Below, piece by piece: positions 34,765 through 44,031 of a stretch of 50,493 nt of DNA. The notes under the pieces were generated by a model. It did not search any database. It saw only the letters and a program-made list of their open reading frames with translations, and was not told the origin of the DNA. The stretch is from Microgenomates group bacterium GW2011_GWC1_46_15. Its GTDB lineage: Bacteria; Patescibacteria; Microgenomatia; UBA1400; UBA12028. Position 1 is the stretch's first letter, and every line of letters starts with the position of its first letter. The stretch lies in the NCBI GenBank assembly GCA_001002285.1, contig LCLX01000005.1, positions 1 to 50,493 on the forward strand. The letters are read 5' to 3'. Position numbers and translations under genes: made by a program.

Positions 34765-35853
34765 ATGAAACTTCATTTTTTTCGTGCGCTATCAAAGCAT
34801 CCTGAACGTCTGATGTTTTTGACAATCTTGCTGTTATTAATTGCAGGAGTGTTGTTTGTGTTCGATGCGTCGGTTGCGGAAGCGTTTTATCAGTTCGGAG
34901 ATAAGTATTACTTTGCAAAACAACAAATGATATGGGTTGGCCTTGGACTGTCCGCGCTTGTTGTGTGCTCTTTTATTCCGGTGAGAGTATGGAAAATGGT
35001 CAGCACACCAGTATTTTTTCTTTCCGTTGCCCTGCTGGTGTTGGTTCTCATTCCTGGTGTTGGTACGACAGTTCAAGGCGCGCAGCGATGGATTGTGTAC
35101 GGTGGGTTTCGGTTTCAGCCTGCGGAGTTAGCAAAGTTGGCGGTGATTTTTTACTTTCCTACCTGGCTGATACACCACCAGCGCATTGGTCCATTCGCGT
35201 TTTTTACATCTTTATTGTTTGGACTGCTTTTGTTTCAGCCAGATCTTGGTACCGCCCTCGTGCTCATGGCAATCTGCGTGGGGCTATACGTTTCCGCAGG
35301 GGGGTCGTGGAAGTACATCGTAGGGTTTGGTGGTGTTGGTATACTCGGAGTTTTATTGATTGTGCTGGTGTCTCCGTATCGTATGCAAAGAATTACTGCT
35401 TTTTTAAATCCTGAAACGGATCCCTTGGGCGCGTCATATCACATCCGGCAGATTACAATCGCGCTTGGTTCCGGCGGGTTGTTCGGACAGGGTATCGGAC
35501 AGTCTCGGCAGAAGTATCAATACATTCCTGAAGCGAGTACTGACTCCATTTTCGCGATCGCGGCAGAAGAGATTGGGTTTATCGGCGCGCTCGTCATGCT
35601 TGGACTTTTCAGCGTCGTGTTTATCCAAGGCTTTGCTATTGCGGAAAAAACGAAAGATCCATATGAAAAACTGGTCGCAACAGGAATTGTGATTTGGGTA
35701 ACGGCACAAACGATATTGAATCTGGGGTCAATTGTTGCGCTGGTCCCGTTAACAGGTGTTCCACTGCCATTTATTTCGTATGGAGGCTCTTCTTTGATCT
35801 CTTTACTTGCAGGCAGCGGTATACTCATTGGTATTGGAAGGAGAACGGCGTGA
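34765..35853 (+). CDS. ftsW: SEDS peptidoglycan glycosyltransferase FtsW
   Basis: A 362-residue, about ten-helix SEDS polymerase. Signature segments are VQGAQRWIVYGGFRFQPAELAK, LFQPDLGTALVL, the catalytic-loop region around SYHIRQITIALGSGGLFGQGIGQS, EEIGFIGAL and the C-terminal LPFISYGGSSLISLLAGSG. It polymerises lipid II at the septum with FtsI. The RodA paralog is at 46168; this copy is called FtsW from its place between mraY and murG. It overlaps murG (GTGA). Confidence 0.94.
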   Translation: MKLHFFRALSKHPERLMFLTILLLLIAGVLFVFDASVAEAFYQFGDKYYFAKQQMIWVGLGLSALVVCSFIPVRVWKMVSTPVFFLSVALLVLVLIPGVGTTVQGAQRWIVYGGFRFQPAELAKLAVIFYFPTWLIHHQRIGPFAFFTSLLFGLLLFQPDLGTALVLMAICVGLYVSAGGSWKYIVGFGGVGILGVLLIVLVSPYRMQRITAFLNPETDPLGASYHIRQITIALGSGGLFGQGIGQSRQKYQYIPEASTDSIFAIAAEEIGFIGALVMLGLFSVVFIQGFAIAEKTKDPYEKLVATGIVIWVTAQTILNLGSIVALVPLTGVPLPFISYGGSSLISLLAGSGILIGIGRRTA

Positions 35854-36995
35854 AGATTTTAATCTCTGGAGGTCATCTTACCCCGGCGCTTGCGGTGATT
35901 CATGCGATCCGGCAACGCTCACCAAGAACGCAGGTTGTGTTTGTTGGACGCGAGTACATGCAGGAAAAAGAAAAAATGCAAAGCCGCGAGCGGGAAGAGA
36001 TTGAAAAACAGCACATGAAGTTTTATGAAATTCCTGCGGCAAAGTTTCACCGCACGCACGTATTCCGCAACGCTGAAGAGTTTTTCCGTTTCATTCCATC
36101 AATTAAAAAGTCGTACGACATTATTCACTCAGAAAAACCCGATATCTTTTTGTCGTTTGGTGGGTACTTGGCGGTTCCACTTGCGCTCGTTTCACGAGGC
36201 CTTGGTATCCCAGTACTGACGCACGAGCAAACAAAGACCGCGGGCATGGCAAATCAGCTTATCGCGCATATTGCGACAAAAGTATTAATTTCATACGAAG
36301 ATTCCAAACAATTTTTCCCACGCAAGAAAACATTATTTACGGGCAACCCTTTGCGTCCATCGTTTGCGCGTAACTTCCGCAAAAAACCAGAATGGCTCAA
36401 ACAAGTTCCGCTCACTCTTCCGCTTGTGTATGTAACAGGAGGAAGCCAAGGGTCGCATATTATCAATCAGACGCTGCGGAATATTTTGCCGGAACTCACA
36501 CAGTCATACCTCGTGGTACACCAATGTGGAGCATCACAAGGTTCGAGTTATTTGCACGATCTAGAAGAGGCGAAAGCGGTTCTTCCTCCGCAGAAGCAAA
36601 AACGGTATATTCTCCGCGAATGGATTAGTGAGGAAGATGTTGCGTGGTTGTTCCAGCATGCCGCGCTTGTTGTCGCGCGGTCGGGTGCAAACACGGTGCA
36701 CGAAATTGCTGTGAGCAAAGTTCCGGCAATTTTTATTCCGCTTCCATTTGCGCACAATAATGAGCAGGTTAAAAATGCCATGCCGTTAGTTGACCAAGGA
36801 AGCGCGGTGATCCTTCCACAAAAAGATCTTGTTCCGTCAATTCTTTTACAAACTATCCGAGGAGCAATACGGAGAAAAGAAACGATGCAGAAACATGCCG
36901 ATTTGGCGGGAACACAAGAAATGAACGATGCCGCGTCCCGCATCGCGGAGTACTGCTTTACCCTGTATGAATACACAAAACATCACAAGAAATAA
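35850..36995 (+). CDS. murG: UDP-GlcNAc--undecaprenyl-PP-MurNAc-peptide transferase
   Basis: A 381-residue GT28 enzyme making lipid II. The N-terminal glycine loop, usually GGxGGHxxPA, is shortened to ISGGHLTPALAV. DIFLSFGGYLAVPLAL, VTGGSQGSHIIN and the UDP-GlcNAc site ARSGANTVHEIA with PLPFAHNNEQ are clear. GTG 35850 with GGAAGGAG upstream overlaps the ftsW stop. The longer open frame to 35694 lies within ftsW. It overlaps ftsQ by 29 nt. Confidence 0.93.
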   Translation: MKILISGGHLTPALAVIHAIRQRSPRTQVVFVGREYMQEKEKMQSREREEIEKQHMKFYEIPAAKFHRTHVFRNAEEFFRFIPSIKKSYDIIHSEKPDIFLSFGGYLAVPLALVSRGLGIPVLTHEQTKTAGMANQLIAHIATKVLISYEDSKQFFPRKKTLFTGNPLRPSFARNFRKKPEWLKQVPLTLPLVYVTGGSQGSHIINQTLRNILPELTQSYLVVHQCGASQGSSYLHDLEEAKAVLPPQKQKRYILREWISEEDVAWLFQHAALVVARSGANTVHEIAVSKVPAIFIPLPFAHNNEQVKNAMPLVDQGSAVILPQKDLVPSILLQTIRGAIRRKETMQKHADLAGTQEMNDAASRIAEYCFTLYEYTKHHKK

Positions 36996-37719
36996 GAGCG
37001 CAGACACGCCGTTTCTCCGTAGAAATAAAAAACTCATCTTTACGCTCGTTTTTGTTGCGTTGTGGATTGTTGCGATTGTGTTTGGGTTACAGATCACAAA
37101 GATTTCACGCGTAGAATGTTTTATGCAGGACGATAAAGTGTGTGAGGAAGCAGTTCAGGCAGAGTTTAATGGACTGCGTGGATCGTCACTTTTTTCATTT
37201 TATCCAAACGACATTGAGAAAAAAGTAAAAAGGGCCCGGCCGGAAGTTCAATACATTTCGTACAAAAAAATACTGCCAAACACACTGCGCGTTCTTCTTG
37301 TTTCATATCCAGAATCTTTCCAGTTTTCATCAACAGGAAACCCGCCGTACGCGATTGTAAATGAAGCTGGAGTTGTGATGAGTGTTGAGCAGGATCTCCG
37401 CGATGGCGCGGTGTATACGTTAGCTACCGCAAGTTCCCGCATATACAGTCCAGGAGAAAAACTTGAAGGAGAGATAGGGAATGCTCTTGTTGTTGTTGCG
37501 CAAGCGGTGAAAAAAACATCGTTGCGCGTGCGTATCTGCCGGTACGCGAATCAGGATGAAATAACGTGTACGCTTGAAACCAACAGGATGTTCCTTATCC
37601 ATGCGCGGGATGTTGATAAAGAGCTCACCACTTTACAGCGTATCTTGAATGACGCTACAATGAACGAGTATATGGGCGTTATTGACGTCCGTTTTGCACA
37701 GCCTGTTTTCCGCGAGTAA
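36967..37719 (+). CDS. ftsQ: FtsQ/DivIB-like division protein
   Basis: 250 residues with a basic cytoplasmic N-terminus, one transmembrane helix (about 20-42) and an extracytoplasmic POTRA-like domain (about 44-115, ending in ILPNTLRVLLVSYPESFQF). FtsQ beta-domain features follow. It scaffolds the FtsL/FtsB/FtsW/FtsI complex. FtsQ sequences are poorly conserved, so size, topology and its place between murG and ftsA carry the call. ATG 36967 lies inside murG. Its stop overlaps the ftsA start (TAATG). Confidence 0.85.
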   Translation: MNTQNITRNKSADTPFLRRNKKLIFTLVFVALWIVAIVFGLQITKISRVECFMQDDKVCEEAVQAEFNGLRGSSLFSFYPNDIEKKVKRARPEVQYISYKKILPNTLRVLLVSYPESFQFSSTGNPPYAIVNEAGVVMSVEQDLRDGAVYTLATASSRIYSPGEKLEGEIGNALVVVAQAVKKTSLRVRICRYANQDEITCTLETNRMFLIHARDVDKELTTLQRILNDATMNEYMGVIDVRFAQPVFRE

Positions 37720-39068
37720 TGCGGGAGTGGGTAGAGGAAGAGAAAAAGAAAGTATTCATGCCGAAACACAAAACCATAGCAGCAATAGATATTGGAACAG
37801 AAAAAATCTGCACACTGATCTCTGTACTGCATGAGGGAACCCGGGAACCGCAAGTGGTTGGTGTTGCATCGGTCCCAAGCCGTGGTTTGCGGAAAAGCCA
37901 AATTGTTGATCTCGATGAAGCGATCAGCGCGATGACCGAAAGTGTGGATGCTGCGGAACGAATGGCGGGAACAGGAATAAAGTCGGCATTTGTTTCGGTT
38001 GGCGGAGCGCACATTCAATCGCAAAACTCGAAAGGTGTTGTCGCCGCGTCTAATCCGCAGGGTGAGATTACAGAAGAAGACGTCCGCAGAGTCATTGAGG
38101 CGGCGCGTGCCGTTTCTTTACCAAATGCCCGCGAAGTTATTCATGTGATCCCGCGCGACTACCAAGTAGACTCGCAGTCGGGGATTAAAGATCCGATTGG
38201 GATGTCTGGTGTCCGGCTGGAAGCAGAAGCGCACATTATCACCGGTTCCTCAACCGCGATGCGCAACATTACAAAATGTTTATCCGAGCTTGGTATCCAA
38301 TGCTCCGGTTTTGTTTTTTCAGGTTTGGCGTCCGCGCACGCGGTTCTTTCCGAGACCGAGCGCGAACTTGGCGTTGTCGTTGTGGATATTGGCGCGGGCT
38401 CAACATCAATTTGCGCGTTTGTAGAAGGTTCGTTGGCGTACAGCGGTGTATTGCCGATTGGCGCACGGCACATTTCTGCTGATATTGCATTGGGATTGCG
38501 CATGAGTTTGCAGTCAGCTGAAAAAATTAAGCTGTCTCTGGCACGCGTGTACACGCAAAGCACTGAGCCTTTGCCCGGCGAAACGCGTGAGCAAGCACGC
38601 GAACGCAAAAAGAAACACGACGAACTCGATCCGCACGCGATTGGTGTTACGGAAGAGGTTGGAATGCTTTCAAAGAAAACACTGGTTGAAGGGATTATTG
38701 TTCCGCGGTTGCAGGAAATGTTTAAACTCATTGGTGAAGAACTTGAAAAACAGAACTTGTACCCGCTTATTCCCGCCGGCATTGTGTTAACAGGAGGCGG
38801 TGCAGAAACAGTACAGATTGTTGAGGTGTGTAAGCGCATGTTGAACTTGCCAACGCGTATTGGTGAGCCAGGTGGATTAACGGGTTTGACTGATGAAATT
38901 CATTCCCCCATGTACTCTGCAACGTCTGGCCTGTTGGTGTACGGGGTAAAAACGGGTGCTGAGGAAAGCACTCCAAAAGGACAGGATTTAACGGTATTTT
39001 TTAAGCACTTGCGCGTCAAACAACTTATTGAGAAGTCGGTAAAGTTTGTCCGGTCGCTTTTTCCGTAG
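37719..39068 (+). CDS. ftsA: Cell division protein FtsA
   Basis: A 449-residue actin-fold ATPase tethering FtsZ to the membrane. Phosphate-1 motif AIDIGTEKICTLI, the 1C-domain region VSVGGAHIQSQNSKG, phosphate-2 VVDIGAGSTSICAF and the adenosine motif VLTGGGAETVQ are present. The C-terminal basic amphipathic helix (LIEKSVKFVRSLF) is the membrane anchor. ATG 37719 overlaps the ftsQ stop. ATG 37758 (MPKHKTIAAIDIG) gives an N-terminus closer to the family and is the alternative. It is followed by a 125-nt gap before ftsZ. Confidence 0.94.
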   Translation: MREWVEEEKKKVFMPKHKTIAAIDIGTEKICTLISVLHEGTREPQVVGVASVPSRGLRKSQIVDLDEAISAMTESVDAAERMAGTGIKSAFVSVGGAHIQSQNSKGVVAASNPQGEITEEDVRRVIEAARAVSLPNAREVIHVIPRDYQVDSQSGIKDPIGMSGVRLEAEAHIITGSSTAMRNITKCLSELGIQCSGFVFSGLASAHAVLSETERELGVVVVDIGAGSTSICAFVEGSLAYSGVLPIGARHISADIALGLRMSLQSAEKIKLSLARVYTQSTEPLPGETREQARERKKKHDELDPHAIGVTEEVGMLSKKTLVEGIIVPRLQEMFKLIGEELEKQNLYPLIPAGIVLTGGGAETVQIVEVCKRMLNLPTRIGEPGGLTGLTDEIHSPMYSATSGLLVYGVKTGAEESTPKGQDLTVFFKHLRVKQLIEKSVKFVRSLFP

Positions 39069-39152
39069 GTTTGCCAAAAGGAGCCTTTATACACCTCCTT
39101 CTTGCGAACCCAAAGATAATACAGTAGGATAAACGGCATATTGTCTAGTATG

Positions 39153-39158
39153 TAGAAT
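39153..39158 (+). promoter_or_regulatory. Possible -10 box for ftsZ
   Basis: TAGAAT in the 125-nt ftsA-ftsZ gap. The predicted start near 39165 gives a short leader holding the AGAGAGGA Shine-Dalgarno. The -35 is poor. Confidence 0.4.
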
Positions 39159-39193
39159 GTAATTTCCAGCCCGCCCAACATGAAGAGAGGATT

Positions 39194-40387
39194 ATGGCGC
39201 TTGTTAAGCCGAGTAACACAACGTTTGCAAAAATTAAAGTGATCGGCGTTGGAGGCGGGGGTGGAAACGCGATCAACTCAATGATCTCGTCAAACTTAAT
39301 TCAAGGTGTTGAGTTTGTGGCCGTGAATACCGACGCGCAGGCGCTCCTCACAAATAAAGCTGACACAAAGTTTCAGATTGGCTCAAACTATACGCGCGGA
39401 CTTGGCTCCGGTGCCGATCCTGAGGTCGGCCGGCAAGCTGCGGAAGAGTCGCGTGAAAAACTCAAAGAACTCGTGTTCGATACCGACATGGTATTTATCA
39501 CCGCTGGAATGGGCGGTGGGACGGGGACAGGAGCCTGCCCCATTATTGCTGAGTTAGCCAAAGAGGCCGGTGCGCTTACCGTGGCCGTGGTCACGAAACC
39601 ATTTGTATTTGAAGGCGTACGCCGTATGGGTGTTGCCGAAGAAGGCATCGAACAACTCCGAGACAAAGTTGACACTCTGATTGTGATTCCAAACCAGCGG
39701 TTGTTAGATGTTGTTGACCGCAAGATGACGCTCATGGACGCGTTCCACCTTGCTGATAACGTGTTGGGTCAAGGCGTGCAGGCAATTTCCGATCTCATTA
39801 TTGTTCCAGGTTTGATTAATGTGGACTTTGCCGATGTCAAAACCGTCATGTCGGACTCTGGTACCGCGCTTATGGGTATTGGAACGGCATCCGGTGAAAA
39901 TCGTGCCATTACCGCAGCCCGTGCCGCGATTTCCTCACCATTGCTTGAACTTTCTATCGAAGGAGCGAAAGGTATTTTGTACACCGTCACAGGTGGCGAC
40001 GATCTCACGCTTGCCGAGGTTTCTGAGGCCTCTACTATTATTCAACAGACCGCCGATCCCGACGCCAACATTATTTTCGGCGCCAACATTGATAAAGAGT
40101 TGGGAAATACCGTCAAAATCAGTGTTATTGCGACAGGATTTGACGAGAACAAACTACGATATGGTGGATATCGGCCACGGTTTGGCGCATATGACGCCGC
40201 GGCAAAGGCAAAAGTGGCTTCGCAACAAGGAGGCGCGGGAGCGTTTGGAGCTGTGCAATCTAGCCAACAGCCACAACAAAATATGCAGTCGAATCCCGTA
40301 ATCAACGATCAACCCGTACAAGAAGATAAAAAAGACGAATTCGAAGATGAGTTTGATATCCCAGCATTTTTGAGACAAGGAAAGTAA
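39194..40387 (+). CDS. ftsZ: Cell division protein FtsZ
   Basis: A 397-residue tubulin-like GTPase forming the Z-ring. KVIGVGGGGGNAIN starts the GTP domain, the tubulin signature GGGTGTG is at 107-113, and the T7 loop NVDFADVKTVM is intact. A Gln/Ala-rich linker follows, then the conserved C-terminal peptide DIPAFLRQGK that binds FtsA. It has its own Shine-Dalgarno and probably its own promoter. It is the last gene of the division cluster. Confidence 0.98.
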   Translation: MALVKPSNTTFAKIKVIGVGGGGGNAINSMISSNLIQGVEFVAVNTDAQALLTNKADTKFQIGSNYTRGLGSGADPEVGRQAAEESREKLKELVFDTDMVFITAGMGGGTGTGACPIIAELAKEAGALTVAVVTKPFVFEGVRRMGVAEEGIEQLRDKVDTLIVIPNQRLLDVVDRKMTLMDAFHLADNVLGQGVQAISDLIIVPGLINVDFADVKTVMSDSGTALMGIGTASGENRAITAARAAISSPLLELSIEGAKGILYTVTGGDDLTLAEVSEASTIIQQTADPDANIIFGANIDKELGNTVKISVIATGFDENKLRYGGYRPRFGAYDAAAKAKVASQQGGAGAFGAVQSSQQPQQNMQSNPVINDQPVQEDKKDEFEDEFDIPAFLRQGK

Positions 40388-40400
40388 TAAAAGAGGAAAT

Positions 40401-40720
40401 ATGCCACCCGTTGCAGAACAAATTGATAGTTTTTGCTACACTCCTGGACAAGGAGAGGGGCGACCCGCAAGATTCGAAATTGTTGTTGCCAATGGAGAAG
40501 GAGGACAGCAATCATACACTTTTCCCTTTTTGAACTCATAAAAGTTTTACAGTTACCTAATTCTAATCCAGTTCTTCTCAATCTTTGGAATATGGTCAAT
40601 CAGGCAGCCGAAGCAGAAAAACTTGACGCAGAATCTCTTTCAGCATTTACGACATTTTTAATGCAGTTGTCTGGATACATGTCTGGGAATGTGGGTGCTG
40701 AATATGCGGGAAAGGAATAA
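40401..40720 (+). pseudogene. Small unknown protein with a -1 frame break (recoded or decayed)
   Basis: AAGAGGAAAT precedes ATG 40401. Frame 0 codes 46 residues (MPPVAEQIDS to TFPFLNS) and stops at 40539-40541. The -1 frame is open across the same point and runs to 40720, with residues resembling the family member at 49925 (xMV, YMxG). Joining the frames at the five-T run 40527-40531 gives about 106 residues. The stop at 40718-40720 overlaps the next ATG (TAATG) behind a GGAAAGGA, which suggests ribosomes do reach it. It could be two genes, a pseudogene or recoding. No known family. Confidence 0.6.
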
Positions 40721-40977
40721 TGGCAGAAACTTTTTCTCCCACTGCTGGGTATGAACGACACTTCATTATTGGTAATTTTGTAGGGGCACCATACTACACA
40801 TATCCTTTTGGAGAACGCGTGACCCCTGAAAAAGATATTCCTCAAAAATATCGTGTCAGACGCCCACTTCCAGGTGGTAAAACTCAAGTCTGTGATAGTA
40901 GAATCGCATATACTTTTCATCCCAAAGTTGGTGCATACCTTGAATGCGCTGATGTTGCGTTTGATGAAGAGTGGTGA
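40720..40977 (+). CDS. Small protein of unknown function
   Basis: 85 residues, mostly beta-strand by eye, no signal peptide or membrane segment, two Cys, acidic C-terminus (AFDEEW). Its segment RHFIIGNFVGAPYYTYPFGE loosely resembles RFEIVVANGEGGQQSYTFPF in the preceding small protein, so the two may share a fold. This is an inference from eye alignment. ATG overlaps the previous stop (TAATG). Followed by the ileS leader. Confidence 0.6.
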   Translation: MAETFSPTAGYERHFIIGNFVGAPYYTYPFGERVTPEKDIPQKYRVRRPLPGGKTQVCDSRIAYTFHPKVGAYLECADVAFDEEW

Positions 40978-41005
40978 TCATTTCCTGACTGCAGTTCACC
41001 TGTGT

Positions 41006-41011
41006 TATACT
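41006..41011 (+). promoter_or_regulatory. Extended -10 box of the ileS leader
   Basis: TATACT with a TGT extension. The predicted start is near 41018. No convincing -35. Confidence 0.5.
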
Positions 41012-41017
41012 ATTCCC

Positions 41018-41180
41018 AAATAAATAAAAGCATACTCCCCGCCCATCATCGGGGTGCTGATCGAAGAAATCCTTCGGGAAAGTAGAACGATCCGGGTAAG
41101 CCCGAGACAGCAGGATTGAGAAGCAAGTAAGGTGGAACCACGCGGAAGCGTCCTTGAAGGACAGTGAGCGTGGTTTTTTT
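41018..41180 (+). promoter_or_regulatory. T-box riboswitch, isoleucine
   Basis: The leader directly before ileS holds the T-box core AAGGTGGAACCACG (41129-41142) and ends in an intrinsic terminator. Upstream, CCCCG/CGGGG (41037-41055) forms a hairpin. ATC followed by GAA (41060-41065) is a plausible Ile specifier with the usual 3' GAA. Uncharged tRNA-Ile should favour the antiterminator and switch ileS on. The specifier assignment is inference; core, terminator and gene are direct. Confidence 0.92.
41138..41180 (+). terminator. T-box terminator hairpin (ileS)
   Basis: CCACGC (41138-41143) pairs with GCGTGG (41168-41173). The inner hairpin GTCC-TTGAA-GGAC spans 41150-41162, and seven T follow. 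The 5' arm shares bases with the T-box core. Confidence 0.9.
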
Positions 41181-41211
41181 ATGCCAACATATGACACAAT
41201 AGGAGTGCGCA

Positions 41212-44031
41212 ATGAAACATATAGATAGTTTTCAAACTCAGCCAAATCTTCCTCAACTCGAAGAGGAAGTGCTCAAGCATTGGGACGAAACAGACGCATT
41301 TGCCAAATCCGTTAGCCAGCGTCCGGCCACCAAGCCCTACATTTTCTACGATGGCCCTCCATTTGCGACGGGTTTGCCGCACTATGGCCATCTCTTGGCT
41401 TCAACCATTAAGGACGTGATTCCGCGGTACTGGACGATGAAAGGCTACCGCGTGGAGCGTGTGTGGGGTTGGGACTGCCATGGAGTTCCGATCGAAAACA
41501 TGATCGAAAAAGAACTTGATCTCAAAGGTGGGAAAAAAGGCATTGAAGAAATGGGAATTGGCAAGTTTAACGCTGCGTGCCGCGCGGCAATTTTGCGATT
41601 CGACAAAGATTGGGAAATCATCATTAAACGCCTTGGCCGGTGGGTGGACTTCAAACACTCCTACAAGACAATGGATAACACATACATGGAATCGGTGTGG
41701 TGGGCATTTTCGCAGCTCCACACTGGTGGATTGGTGTACGAAGGGCACAAAGTCATTTTGTACTGCCCGCGATGCGCCACACCGTTGTCGAACTTTGAGA
41801 TTGTAATGGATAACTCGTACAAAGACGTCGAGGATAACTCGGTTTATGTAAAGTTCAAGGCGGTTGGCATCGAAAACGAGTACTTTATCGCGTGGACAAC
41901 TACACCATGGACACTCATTGGCAATGTCGCATTAGCAGTAGATGCTAAAGCGGAGTATGCGCAGGTTGAACTCAATGGGGAGCTGCTTTGGGTGGCAAAA
42001 AAGCTTGTCAAAACAGTATTTAAGGGTGATAAACCGGTCGTTAAGCAAACAATCAAAGGCAAAGACCTTGTTGGTCGGCAGTATGAGCCACTTTATACGT
42101 TTATGCCTTTGGATGGAAAAAAGGCGCACTACATCGCATCTGCTGATTTTGTGAGTTTGGAAGATGGAACGGGTATTGTTCATACCGCCGCGATTTATGG
42201 TGAAGATGACTATGCGCTAGCGCAAAAACTTAATCTTCCGTGTGTCCCAACGATGGATGACCAAGGGCGATTCTTGGAGTTTGTAACTCCGCTCGCCGGT
42301 GTGTTTTACAAAAAAGCAGAAGACTGGATTATTGAGGACTTAACCAAACGCGCTCTCATGTATGCCGCACAAAAAACAACGCACTCATATCCATTCTGCT
42401 ACCGCTGTTCCACACCGCTGTACTACAATGCTGTGCCGGCATGGTTTATCAACGTACAAAAAATCAAGCCGGAATTAGTAAAACAGAATGAAAAGATTAA
42501 CTGGTATCCGGAATTTTTGAAACACGGACGGTTTGGTAAGGGGCTAGAAACGGCACCGGATTGGAACATTTCACGCTCCCGCTATTGGGGAACGCCGATG
42601 CCGGTATGGGTGGGTGAAAAGACTGGCAAGCAACGCATTTTGAGTTCGTTTGCAGAGTTAGAGAAGTGGGCGGTAAAGCCGGATTCTGTTCGAACATTAA
42701 CGGATTACCACCGCGAGTTTCTCGATGATATTGAAGTTTGGGTTGACGACGCAAAAACAGAAAAAGGCCGCCGCATTCCCGATGTGTTTGACTGCTGGGT
42801 TGAGTCTGGTTCAATGCCGTACGCGTCTATCCACTATCCGTTTGAGCATAAGGACAAGTTTGAGGCGAGTTATCCCGCGCAGTTTATTTCTGAGTACATC
42901 GCGCAAACCCGCGCGTGGTTTTACACACTGCACGTGATGTCAGTTGGACTGTTTGGAAAGCCGGCGTTTGAAAATGCTGTTACGACAGGGACAATTTTGG
43001 CAGCAGATGGGTCCAAAATGAGCAAGTCCAAGAAAAACTATCCCGATCCGATGCTTCTCATCGATAAACATGGTGTAGATTCTTTGCGCCTGTACTTGAT
43101 GAGTTCAACCGTGATGAAAGCAGATAACGTAAACTTTAGCGAAGACGGAGTGAACGAGATTCGCAAAAAAGTATTTGGCATTTGGTGGAATGTATTTTCA
43201 TTCTACAAACTTTATGCAGATCAAACAAAACCATTAGAGTTGCCCAAAAAGATTACACATGTCATGGATGTGTGGATTGTGTCTCGGATAACTCGCCTTA
43301 TTCAAGAGGTAACGGCATACATGGATGCGTATGATGTGGTCAACACTTCCCGCGTGCTCATGACGTTTGTTGATGAACTGTCCACGTGGTATCTGCGTGA
43401 GAGCCGTGATCGCCTGCGGGATAAAGCAACGAATGGTGAAGCAAGCCAAGTGTTTGGATGGGTACTGCTTACGCTCGCAAAATTGTTTGCCCCGATCACA
43501 CCGTTTTTCCCGGAGTTGTTATATCAGCATCTTGGACAGATAAAAGGGGAGTCTATTCACTTGGAAGATTGGCCTGTTGCAGAACCTACGTACATACACG
43601 ATCAGCTTGAGCAGATGATGAAACTTGTTCGTGAAGTTGTAGAAAAAGTGCACGCAGCCCGTAAGGAACAACATATAAAGGTTCGTCAGCCTCTTGCACG
43701 TGTAATAGTGACGGCCTCTGCACAACCGATGGACAATGTACTTGATATTCTTAAACAAGAAATCAATGTAGAGGAAGTTGTGTGGACTGAAAAAGCAGAA
43801 AGTGAACTTACTGTTACCCTCGACACAACACTCACTGACAATCTCAAAGCCAAAGGAGAGATGCGTGAAGTCATGCGTGTTATTCAAGATCTCCGCAAAG
43901 AATCGAACGTTGGATTTGACGCGTACGTAAATGTTCAGCTTCCAAGTTGGCCGAAACAGTTTGAAGATGAGATCAAAAAGAAGACGCTAGTGAAAAACCT
44001 CACAGCTGGTGATGTTCCGAAGATTGTATGA
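41212..44031 (+). CDS. ileS: Isoleucyl-tRNA synthetase, eukaryote-like (type 2)
   Basis: A 939-residue class I synthetase. The HIGH-type motif is HYGH (57-60) inside PPFATGLPHYGH, the wording typical of IleRS2 (eukaryotic, archaeal and some bacterial, mupirocin-tolerant) rather than classical bacterial IleRS. KMSKS is at 602-606. The editing domain follows YCPRCATPLS, and the C-terminal anticodon domain has WYLRESRDR. AGGAG lies 6 nt before ATG 41212. The gene is controlled by the T-box above. It overlaps the MFS gene by 4 nt. Confidence 0.96.
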   Translation: MKHIDSFQTQPNLPQLEEEVLKHWDETDAFAKSVSQRPATKPYIFYDGPPFATGLPHYGHLLASTIKDVIPRYWTMKGYRVERVWGWDCHGVPIENMIEKELDLKGGKKGIEEMGIGKFNAACRAAILRFDKDWEIIIKRLGRWVDFKHSYKTMDNTYMESVWWAFSQLHTGGLVYEGHKVILYCPRCATPLSNFEIVMDNSYKDVEDNSVYVKFKAVGIENEYFIAWTTTPWTLIGNVALAVDAKAEYAQVELNGELLWVAKKLVKTVFKGDKPVVKQTIKGKDLVGRQYEPLYTFMPLDGKKAHYIASADFVSLEDGTGIVHTAAIYGEDDYALAQKLNLPCVPTMDDQGRFLEFVTPLAGVFYKKAEDWIIEDLTKRALMYAAQKTTHSYPFCYRCSTPLYYNAVPAWFINVQKIKPELVKQNEKINWYPEFLKHGRFGKGLETAPDWNISRSRYWGTPMPVWVGEKTGKQRILSSFAELEKWAVKPDSVRTLTDYHREFLDDIEVWVDDAKTEKGRRIPDVFDCWVESGSMPYASIHYPFEHKDKFEASYPAQFISEYIAQTRAWFYTLHVMSVGLFGKPAFENAVTTGTILAADGSKMSKSKKNYPDPMLLIDKHGVDSLRLYLMSSTVMKADNVNFSEDGVNEIRKKVFGIWWNVFSFYKLYADQTKPLELPKKITHVMDVWIVSRITRLIQEVTAYMDAYDVVNTSRVLMTFVDELSTWYLRESRDRLRDKATNGEASQVFGWVLLTLAKLFAPITPFFPELLYQHLGQIKGESIHLEDWPVAEPTYIHDQLEQMMKLVREVVEKVHAARKEQHIKVRQPLARVIVTASAQPMDNVLDILKQEINVEEVVWTEKAESELTVTLDTTLTDNLKAKGEMREVMRVIQDLRKESNVGFDAYVNVQLPSWPKQFEDEIKKKTLVKNLTAGDVPKIV

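Noticed and set aside
39075..39105. Hairpin AAGGAG/CTCCTT after ftsA as terminator
   Set aside because: Six-base stem without a following T run; too weak to call.
40521..40531. Canonical programmed -1 frameshift heptamer
   Set aside because: The sequence is CCC TTT TTG in frame; the first slip position does not re-pair, so it is not an X-XXY-YYZ site. Kept only as an unexplained frame break.
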